DNA of 7,520 nt, taken from the NCBI GenBank assembly GCA_030627085.1, contig DAOUSS010000068.1, forward strand, positions 1-7,520. The letters run 5' to 3'. Below the pieces are notes generated by a model. The model was not told the DNA's origin. It was given only the letters and a program-made list of their open reading frames with translations, and did not search any database. This document shows positions 1 through 4,615 of the stretch, piece by piece (position 1 is the stretch's first letter; the number at the start of each line of letters is the position of its first letter). The stretch comes from Candidatus Stahliibacteriota bacterium. GTDB lineage: Bacteria > Hydrothermota > UBA3073. The position numbers were made by a program, and so were the translations under genes.

Positions 1-46
1 AAATTCCATTTCACTATGAACCAAAACACGCCGTTATCGGAAGTTG
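1..46 (-). repeat. attC-like site, cut by the window edge
   Basis: The plus strand reads CACGCCGTTATCGGAAGTTG at 27-46, which aligns with CACGCTGTTAGGCGAAGTGC at 758-777, the end of the attC-like site after the neighbouring gene; the shared blocks are CACGC, GTTA and GAAGT. It begins 8 bp past the stop of the gene ending at 54, the position expected of a cassette recombination site. The other arm lies outside the window, so folding cannot be tested, and the R box (GTTATCG) departs from the GTTRRRY consensus. Confidence 0.35.
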
Positions 47-53
47 ATTCATT

Positions 54-671
54 TCAACAATCTCGCTTGTAAATGACCTCCTTGACTCTAAGCTTTTGAA
101 TGGGTTTCTTTGCTGCCCAAGGGCCCGATATACCAAAAAACTCATCGGTGTGTGCTGCTGTCAGGAGAAGCGCTGTATTCAAACCTTTGTCTCTTCCAGC
201 TATTGCAATTACATCTTCTCCAGCCCTCACCGCTCCAGCATCGCAGGCGATTAGCGTGATCTCTATGGCAACTTTTGTTCCAGACCCAAAGAGATACAGC
301 GTTTGAGCAATTACTTGTGCCACATTGCAACCACCAGGAACATTGATTCCCCTGAAAACCTCAGTAGCTTGAATGGTCCAATTGATTCTCATATCCTTAA
401 GTTCCTTACGTACCGGTGAATCATGGGCTATGCCGCTGGGATGTTCCTTTTCTCCTGGTTTAATTTCATATGCCTCTCGCCCCTCTTTAGACATAGATGC
501 AACATCCCAGATTACTTCAGCCCGATCGGTCACGACTATTATTTCATAATCTTTGGTCCCCAGTTCTCTGACAGCCCTCTTTGCGCTGTCTCCGGTAGAC
601 GATGCTACGACTATTTTTCTGACTCCCAACTCTTTTGCCCTTTTCTTAACCGATTCAAATAACTCATCCAT
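54..671 (-). CDS. Stand-alone pyruvate kinase C-terminal (alpha/beta) domain-like protein
   Basis: A 205-residue protein resembling the PK_C domain that carries the allosteric region of pyruvate kinase, here without the catalytic barrel. The N-terminal part has an alpha/beta repeat with VVASSTGDSAKRAV (residues 21-34), like the domain's 'T.SG.TA' segment. The C-terminal part has GTKVAIEITLIACDAGAV (131-148) and GEDVIAIAGRDKGLNTALLL (151-170), like its 'EI..MA.DAG' and 'IAIAGT..G.DTALVL' stretches. Free-standing proteins of this type occur in bacteria and archaea; their substrate or ligand is not known to me, and kinase activity is not expected. The start is well placed: AAGGAGGTGA lies 5 bases before the ATG. 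It is flanked by attC-like sites on both sides (1-46 and 709-778), and its codons are richer in G+C than those of the modification genes. Family assignment is fairly firm; the role is unknown. Confidence 0.8.
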   Translation of the reverse strand: MDELFESVKKRAKELGVRKIVVASSTGDSAKRAVRELGTKDYEIIVVTDRAEVIWDVASMSKEGREAYEIKPGEKEHPSGIAHDSPVRKELKDMRINWTIQATEVFRGINVPGGCNVAQVIAQTLYLFGSGTKVAIEITLIACDAGAVRAGEDVIAIAGRDKGLNTALLLTAAHTDEFFGISGPWAAKKPIQKLRVKEVIYKRDC

Positions 672-708
672 ATTTTCACCTCCTTATTGTTTTACCTTCA
701 ATTTTTGA

Positions 709-778
709 TGACGTCTTGCGTGTTTGCGAAGTCCCGACGGGATTTAGTGAAGCGTCGCACGCTGTTAGGCGAAGTGCC
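709..778 (-). repeat. attC-like recombination site after the DUF3795 gene
   Basis: In gene orientation this site starts GGCACTTC then GCCTAAC (770-764), an exact match to the integron R'' consensus RYYYAAC. It continues AGCGTG, has a central TCCC-GTC-GGGA mini-hairpin (near 731-741) and CACGC (complementary to the GCGTG), and ends GCAAGAC (719-713), two bases from the R' form GTTAGAC. Total length is about 58 bp between outer boxes, within attC size. It sits 27 bp past one stop codon and about 40 bp before the next gene's start. The mutated R' suggests an old or weak site. It could be an unrelated imperfect palindrome, but its order of elements and its match to 1302-1316 argue for attC. Confidence 0.55.
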
Positions 779-804
779 AACCATATGAGCATTTTTCTGC
801 TTTC

Positions 805-1278
805 CTAATCTCGCAACTTATTTCCACACCAGTGGCAATTCTTGAAATCATAAGAGACGATAATTGGATTACTACATTCCGGACAGCGCCATTTTTTATC
901 CTGTTCCAAAAGCCACTCCTCAGCCTTTCTTTCTTGGATCATCAGGAGATTTCCTCTCAAGTCTATTCCTAACCCAGAACAGATTTTAGCGAACTCAGCA
1001 TGCTTTTGGCAGGTATCATACTCGGCACAGTCGTAGCAAAACATCAACCCCTTGGCATTTAAACACTTCAAAATCTTGCAATTCTTTCCCCATTCTTTCT
1101 CGCGAGCCCACCCACAAACATCTATCGCCTGACAACCTTCGCATCTAACCTCTTCCGGAGGACAATCGTGGCTTTTTGCCAATTTTTCTTGAAGTTTTTT
1201 TGAATCTTTGTATGCTCGATAAATCTCACAGATTCCGCAATAGAGACCGCATCTGCCTATAAGATTTTTGTCCACCAT
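805..1278 (-). CDS. DUF3795 cysteine-rich protein with C-terminal zinc ribbon
   Basis: A 157-residue protein with 17 cysteines. The N-terminal signature RCGLYCGICEIY (C10, C14, C17), then CEGC (C46, C49), C55, C67, C72, CYDC (C81, C84), C90 and C100, is the DUF3795 pattern, a family of unknown function presumed to bind zinc or another metal. After it, CPEC (132-135) and CHWC (148-151) form a separate CxxC...CxxC zinc ribbon at the C terminus. No signal peptide or membrane segment is visible, so it is probably cytoplasmic. The start is supported by GGAGGAGG 5 bases before the ATG. The gene fills a unit bounded by a 15-bp imperfect inverted repeat (1302-1316 and 764-778) that resembles attC boxes. 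No function should be inferred beyond metal binding. Confidence 0.88.
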   Translation of the reverse strand: MVDKNLIGRCGLYCGICEIYRAYKDSKKLQEKLAKSHDCPPEEVRCEGCQAIDVCGWAREKEWGKNCKILKCLNAKGLMFCYDCAEYDTCQKHAEFAKICSGLGIDLRGNLLMIQERKAEEWLLEQDKKWRCPECSNPIIVSYDFKNCHWCGNKLRD

Positions 1279-1301
1279 AATTTCCTCCTCCTTTATCTCT
1301 T

Positions 1302-1333
1302 GGCATTTCGTCTAACGTTTCTAGCTTAGGTTG
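1302..1333 (-). repeat. attC-like R' box, apparently lacking its left arm
   Basis: In gene orientation the sequence is CTAAGCTAGAAAC followed by GTTAGAC (1316-1310), a consensus R' box (GTTRRRY), then GAAATGCC leading straight to the ribosome binding site of the DUF3795 gene. GTTAGACGAAATGCC is 13/15 identical to GTTAGGCGAAGTGCC at 764-778 read on the other strand. No R'' box is found upstream before the stop of the 1336-1842 gene; only a short CTAA/TTAG pairing remains. A truncated or rearranged site is the simplest reading. Confidence 0.45.
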
Positions 1334-1335
1334 TT

Positions 1336-1842
1336 TTATACTTTCAATATAATATTAGATATCTTGTTATAGGCATCATCAAATTTTTTGTCTGAAATAG
1401 AGAAGGTTCCATCTTGATTCTTTACCAATATTTGTTCTAATCCCTGCTTAGCTGCATCGATGTGGTGCTTCCAAATCGGGTAGTTTCTTGTAGGCATAAG
1501 TTCCCTATCTTTGTCGTTTAAGATGCCTAGCGACTGTACGTATTCTTTAAACTCAAATGGCTTATATGCCCCATTCTCAACTATATAAATTAGAATCATG
1601 TCTTTAAAGTAATTTGTACGTATTCGACCATCTTGATTTCTTGGTGGATTGTTGATATATTTCTCTCCCTTTGAGGTTATCTGATAGTTATTCATTCTTT
1701 CACCTTTTAAAAGTGACTTATTATGTATGGCGTATAACTCGTTTATATCTAACAATGTTGGATATACATCTCTATCATAGATAAATTTAACATTTCGACC
1801 AATTTTAAGCCTCCTTCTCAAAGCGATCTTTAACTGACCCAT
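1336..1842 (-). CDS. Putative two-part winged-helix DNA-binding protein (Mrr N-terminal-like)
   Basis: A 168-residue protein not recognised as a named family. The N-terminal part (about 1-64) ends in YQITSKGEKYINN, typical of the wing and last helix of a winged-helix fold. The second half (about 78-158) runs MILIYIVENGAYKPFEF, GILNDKDRELMP, YPIWKHHIDAAKQGLEQ and DGTFSIS; this matches the layout of the Mrr N-terminal winged helix (helix-rich start, 'L.DEDR..LP', 'NRV.WA...L', 'G...IT'). No Mrr nuclease domain follows. It lies 179 bp after the TaqI-like endonuclease in the same direction, so a regulatory or accessory role in restriction-modification is possible but not shown. AGGA precedes the ATG at 1842; an internal ATG (residue 50) also has AAAGGTGA before it and would give 119 residues, but would remove the first wing. 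An inverted repeat lies just before the start. Confidence 0.6.
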   Translation of the reverse strand: MGQLKIALRRRLKIGRNVKFIYDRDVYPTLLDINELYAIHNKSLLKGERMNNYQITSKGEKYINNPPRNQDGRIRTNYFKDMILIYIVENGAYKPFEFKEYVQSLGILNDKDRELMPTRNYPIWKHHIDAAKQGLEQILVKNQDGTFSISDKKFDDAYNKISNIILKV

Positions 1843-1853
1843 ATTATCCTATG

Positions 1854-1889
1854 GAGATAACTACTATCGTTTGATTTTGTTGTTATCTC
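1854..1889. promoter_or_regulatory. Operator-like inverted repeat before the winged-helix gene
   Basis: GAGATAAC (1854-1861) and GTTATCTC (1882-1889) are perfect 8-bp inverted arms with a 20-bp gap, beginning 11 bp before the start codon at 1842. A third GGAGATA occurs at 1933-1939. Such a site beside a gene for a predicted DNA-binding protein suggests autoregulation. It could also be a leader hairpin. No convincing -35/-10 pair was found between 1843 and 2021. Confidence 0.4.
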
Positions 1890-1955
1890 AGTGATTTCAA
1901 GTTATATTACAAAAGGAATGTTAGTGATAATTGGAGATATTGGAAAAGTTTCCAG

Positions 1956-1990
1956 GATAAATCGCCTTTTATATGTGTTGTACACCGTTG
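1956..1990. repeat. Boundary repeat, copy C (after the TaqI-like endonuclease)
   Basis: GATAAATCGCCTTTTAT then ATGTGT (1956-1978) matches copy B at 6359-6381 at 19 of 23 positions, and copy A at 4580-4600 with a 2-base gap. The following TACACCGTTG (1981-1990) matches TACGCTGTCG after copy A and CACGCTGTTA in the attC-like site, mostly by transitions. It lies 31 bp past the endonuclease stop at 2022. Its own short palindrome is GTGT-TGT-ACAC. Confidence 0.5.
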
Positions 1991-2021
1991 CTCTATTTCT
2001 GTTATTTTAATAATAATTAAA

Positions 2022-2795
2022 CTAAGATTCTCCAAATAACTCTAATGAAATTTTCTTAACAGCTTTTCTCACTGCCTCAATATTGTGTATGTTATCAATT
2101 ATTGGTTTAAGATAATTCTCATTAAAAACAACAAAACCATTTGGGAGTTTAATAAAATACTTCTCAAACGAATTTAACATTTTTTGATAGGTGTCTTTTA
2201 TTCTTGTTCTCGGATTTTGAATCTTTTCCTTTAATTCATCTGGGTCCCAAACAACATAAGGAATAGTAACTACCGTCTTTTTCCCGCCTGCTGTTCGGGC
2301 TTCTTTCCTTTGGCTTATTTTGGCTATCTGAAACCCAATATCATTAACTCTTGCATCAATTCCACGAGCATCTAATTCCGCATTGCCTTCGAGTTGCAAG
2401 TCCTCACCTTCTCTGGCACAGATATACTCAAACATATAACAAAAGTCTAACTGAGTAAGAACAGAAATCCATGTTCTATACATGCGAGCTTTAAATCCTT
2501 TCTTAAACCAGCCATCATTGTTTTTATCAAAATAATATCTCTTGAAGTATTTGAGTGCTTCTTTACTTTGGGGATTAGTATTAAGTTCTTCCCAAAAAAT
2601 TTCGAACCACTCCTCAAAGATTAGAAATTGTCTTTCCTCCCAGTAATACTTGAATATTGATGCCAGTGGTAACATCTCTTTGGGCAAATCTTGTTCTACC
2701 CACTTAATGTTTTTCAATTCTTCTCGAAATTTGTCTAGTGGAATAGTTTCAAGAAAATAACGGTATTTTTTAAGGTCTTTTTGTGGATTTTTCAT
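2022..2795 (-). CDS. TaqI-family type II restriction endonuclease (predicted TCGA)
   Basis: A cytoplasmic endonuclease predicted to cut unmethylated TCGA. Compared with TaqI from memory, matching blocks occur in the same order: VEQDLPKEMLPL, KARMYRTWISVLTQLDFCY, ELDARGIDARV, VTIPYVVWDPDELKEK and LPNGFVVFNENYL. The metal-binding acidic pair of TaqI (D137, D142) corresponds to ELD and GID, residues 142 and 147 of the 257-residue form; the catalytic lysine (K158) corresponds to the K of GFQIAK, residue 159. The residue before it is Ala where TaqI has Lys. The start is the ATG at 2795, with AAAGGAG six bases upstream; it overlaps the methyltransferase stop as ATGA, implying translational coupling. 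A GTG at 2825 stays in frame but has its GGAG touching the start codon and adds 10 residues absent from TaqI. The 257-residue length is close to TaqI (263). Confidence 0.93.
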   Translation of the reverse strand: MKNPQKDLKKYRYFLETIPLDKFREELKNIKWVEQDLPKEMLPLASIFKYYWEERQFLIFEEWFEIFWEELNTNPQSKEALKYFKRYYFDKNNDGWFKKGFKARMYRTWISVLTQLDFCYMFEYICAREGEDLQLEGNAELDARGIDARVNDIGFQIAKISQRKEARTAGGKKTVVTIPYVVWDPDELKEKIQNPRTRIKDTYQKMLNSFEKYFIKLPNGFVVFNENYLKPIIDNIHNIEAVRKAVKKISLELFGES

Positions 2796-4204
2796 AATAT
2801 CTCCTTTCTTTTTATTTCCCGCCACTCCTTTTTTGTAGGTAAAGGGAGACCTTTCAATTGAGTAATACTTAAATGGTAGGTAACCTCCCGATATATATCC
2901 TTTACATATTTTCTTACATAATCTGAATTGAGATATGCTATTATTTCTGAATCACTCAGATTAAACTTTATATTAAATAAATCATCCTTTCTTAAAAGGT
3001 GGTAAACATCTCCCATCCATGGATAACATCTTTTATCTATAGCTGCCCCTACTTTGCCGTTTTCTCTAAACCCCAAACCAACAACAATATGCGGGATATC
3101 AAAATATCCTCTAAGTTTCTTTACTTCTGACTTTTTAATCCAATAACCTGTAAGATTGTTACAGATAATCTTGTTACATTTAAGATTCCGCCCATTTAAA
3201 AGAGGTAAATAATTATCTACTCGAAGAGGTCTTTCTTTTGTTATATAGGGTGCATGTTTAATTTCAGGTGTCCTCGGTGAAATCCTGATTTCATAAATAT
3301 CACCTAACCGATACGAACAAATACTTTCTATGGTGTGTGTATAATCTGTTTCAAACTTGACTACTTCACCTTGCCAGTGAGAGTTTACTTTTATCGTAAT
3401 AATCTTATTATCTCGGTATTCCAAAAGTTCCAACCTCGAAGCAAACTTATCAGATTTAAGGAAATTTAACACCACTGATGAAACATCCGCTTCGGGTTTA
3501 AACACATTTGGTCCCAAATAAATTATAGCGGTTCCACCATTTTGGGATAAAAAAGTTCTCAGTTTTTTAAACTCATCCAAAATCATAAATGTAGGAGGGA
3601 CGATAAAAATCAGTTGTCCTCCATGGCGGAGCAATTTAATAGATTTTTCTATAAAGGCACCATAAACATTATATTTTCCATACCAAGTCTCATATAGACT
3701 CTTATATTTTTCCTTAGTAGCAGGGTCTATTTTTATGGTGTAGTGTTTGGAGAGACTGGGAATACCATAAGGCGGATTCCCAATAACCAAATCGAAAGAT
3801 AACCTTGTCTGCCATAAAAGATAGTCAGCTCTGATTAGCTTAATATTACTATTAATATTTAAAGTAGTTAAATAATTAATGATATCTTGATTAATTTCTA
3901 CCCCAAAGAGTTTTGCTTGCTCAAAAAGCGCAGGTTGATTCCTTTTTATTCCGACTAAAAACTGCGCCAAACCACAGGCGGGTTCTAGGACAGTAATATC
4001 TTTTTTGTCCGTGTATTTGGTAACATCAATCAAGTTAACCATAAAATCAACAATCCGTTCAGGAGTGAAAAACATTCCGTAATCTTTCTTGATACCCTTA
4101 AGATTGTTATTCACTATGCTTTGATGGACTTTGTAGTCCACCAATGCCTCTTCTCTCACCAGTAATGGCTTGTGTCCTTTTTGCTGATACTTTATCTTTT
4201 TCAT
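2792..4204 (-). CDS. M.TaqI-family N6-adenine DNA methyltransferase (predicted TCGA)
   Basis: Gamma-class adenine-N6 methyltransferase using S-adenosylmethionine to protect TCGA sites from the partner nuclease. Motifs in gamma order: motif X near GMFFTPERIVDFMV (43-56), motif I VLEPACGLAQFL (72-83), motif II GVEIN (101-105), motif III RADYLLW (125-131), catalytic motif IV NPPY (143-146). Then come the M.TaqI-like GKYNVYGAFIEKSIKLL (176-192) and a C-terminal recognition domain with GRNLK (338-342), AYPW/YHLL equivalents (CYPW 393-396, YHLL 401-404) and HLSITQLKGLPL (444-455). At 470 residues it is longer than M.TaqI (421), mostly through an N-terminal lead of about 20 residues and small insertions. 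The ATG has only a weak ribosome binding site, but an in-frame stop 15 bases upstream excludes a longer start. A consensus promoter lies about 150 bp upstream. Confidence 0.95.
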   Translation of the reverse strand: MKKIKYQQKGHKPLLVREEALVDYKVHQSIVNNNLKGIKKDYGMFFTPERIVDFMVNLIDVTKYTDKKDITVLEPACGLAQFLVGIKRNQPALFEQAKLFGVEINQDIINYLTTLNINSNIKLIRADYLLWQTRLSFDLVIGNPPYGIPSLSKHYTIKIDPATKEKYKSLYETWYGKYNVYGAFIEKSIKLLRHGGQLIFIVPPTFMILDEFKKLRTFLSQNGGTAIIYLGPNVFKPEADVSSVVLNFLKSDKFASRLELLEYRDNKIITIKVNSHWQGEVVKFETDYTHTIESICSYRLGDIYEIRISPRTPEIKHAPYITKERPLRVDNYLPLLNGRNLKCNKIICNNLTGYWIKKSEVKKLRGYFDIPHIVVGLGFRENGKVGAAIDKRCYPWMGDVYHLLRKDDLFNIKFNLSDSEIIAYLNSDYVRKYVKDIYREVTYHLSITQLKGLPLPTKKEWREIKRKEIL

Positions 4205-4250
4205 ATTTTTATCACTTTTTCAAAGCGACCAATGGCGGAAAACGGTATCG

Positions 4251-4295
4251 GCACAAACGAAGTTGCAAAGCAATTTGGGCGTCAGCTGTTTGTGC
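4251..4295 (-). repeat. Nested inverted repeat in the methyltransferase leader
   Basis: Outer arms GCACAAAC (4251-4258) and GTTTGTGC (4288-4295) pair perfectly over 8 bp. Inside is TTGC-AAA-GCAA (4263-4273), extendable by two A-T pairs, leaving an unpaired TTTGGGCGTCAGCT bulge on one side. It lies between the promoter at 4357-4385 and the ATG at 4204, so it would be transcribed into the 5' leader. It may be a leader regulatory hairpin or a divergent cassette site; no U-tract follows, so it is not a typical terminator. Confidence 0.45.
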
Positions 4296-4329
4296 TGTGA
4301 TAATAATTAAAAGTTTTCAAAATAATCTC

Positions 4330-4358
4330 TTGCATGAAATCAATTTGTATTGTATAAT
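4330..4358 (+). promoter_or_regulatory. Sigma-70-type promoter, rightward
   Basis: TTGCAT (4330-4335), 17-bp spacer, TATAAT (4353-4358). It would start transcription near 4365, reading toward the small ORF at 4413. Its -10 box shares bases 4357-4358 with the -10 box of the leftward promoter, so polymerase could not occupy both. Confidence 0.45.
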
Positions 4359-4385
4359 TATATAACACAATCCCTGTTTTGTCAA
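4357..4385 (-). promoter_or_regulatory. Consensus sigma-70 promoter for the TaqI-like R-M operon
   Basis: Read on the minus strand: TTGACA (4385-4380), exactly 17 bp, TATAAT (4362-4357), all bases consensus. Predicted start near 4350, giving a leader of about 146 nt before the methyltransferase ATG. No other promoter of this quality is seen within the operon, so both genes probably depend on it. Confidence 0.75.
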
Positions 4386-4412
4386 GTTCAAAAATCAGAA
4401 AGGAGGTATCGT

Positions 4413-4595
4413 ATGCAATTCGCTACCATCCTGAAGGAGTTCTACTGTGGAGTAGACCAGCTGTTTCGCATAGGGACCCTCTACAATTCAGATATCAGGT
4501 CATGCAAGACAGGATGCACTTATTGTCTGCCTTTTTTACTATTCACGATTCACAATTTACTATTCACTGTCCCATTCTTGACAAATCGTCTTTAA
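4413..4595 (+). CDS. Possible small or truncated gene, divergent from the R-M operon
   Basis: A 60-codon reading frame beginning MQFATILKEFYCGVDQLFRI. It has a strong AAAGGAGG six bases before the ATG and a plausible promoter (4330-4358) giving a 48-nt leader. The first 43 or so codons look like coding sequence, with G+C-richer codons (ATC CTG AAG GAG) unlike the neighbouring methyltransferases and four Cys; the remainder runs into a heptamer repeat tract and reads as low-complexity LLFTIHNLLFT. I do not recognise the product. It may be the 5' end of a gene truncated by the repeat or rearrangement, or a genuine small protein. The only right-strand candidate gene in the window. Confidence 0.3.
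   Translation: MQFATILKEFYCGVDQLFRIGTLYNSDIRSCKTGCTYCLPFLLFTIHNLLFTVPFLTNRL
4534..4568. repeat. Tandem heptamer repeat, consensus ATTCACN
   Basis: Five consecutive 7-bp units: TTTTACT, ATTCACG, ATTCACA, ATTTACT, ATTCACT. It forms the 3' part of the small reading frame at 4413-4595. Short degenerate heptad tracts of this kind are also seen here at 6249-6276 and 6662-6696, with different unit sequences. Confidence 0.7.
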
Positions 4596-4614
4596 TGTGT
4601 ATTATACGCTGTCG
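4578..4614. repeat. Boundary repeat, copy A (after the beta-class methyltransferase)
   Basis: TTGACAAATCGTCTTTAAT (4578-4596) matches TTGACGAACCGCCTTTAAT (6357-6375) at 16 of 19 positions; all three differences are transitions. GTGT follows in both. The right end TACGCTGTCG (4605-4614) matches TACACCGTTG of copy C at 7 of 10 and the CACGCTGTTA of the attC-like site. It abuts the methyltransferase stop at 4616. The same bases also read as a rightward promoter-like TTGACA-N16-TATTAT, probably incidental. Confidence 0.5.
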
Positions 4615-4615
4615 T

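Noticed and set aside
100..662. Open frames on the plus strand (100-306, 423-662) and a second minus-strand frame (142-330)
   Set aside because: They lie opposite or out of frame within the PK_C-like gene, lack ribosome binding sites and show no protein-like composition.
1336..1842. Classical controller (C) protein of an R-M system
   Set aside because: C proteins are about 80-residue HTH_3 proteins encoded upstream of the nuclease; this one is 168 residues, winged-helix-like and downstream.
2005..2021. AT-only hairpin TTTAAT/ATTAAA after the endonuclease
   Set aside because: Six A-T pairs are too weak for a terminator and are expected by chance in such AT-rich DNA.
2793..2825. Longer endonuclease start at the GTG at 2825
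   Set aside because: Its GGAG abuts the start codon, while the ATG at 2795 has a well-spaced AAAGGAG and the classic ATGA overlap; TaqI has no matching extra residues.
4578..4606. Rightward promoter TTGACA-N16-TATTAT within boundary repeat copy A
   Set aside because: It would read only antisense into the methyltransferase and copies B and C do not keep the -10 box, so the repeat is the better explanation.
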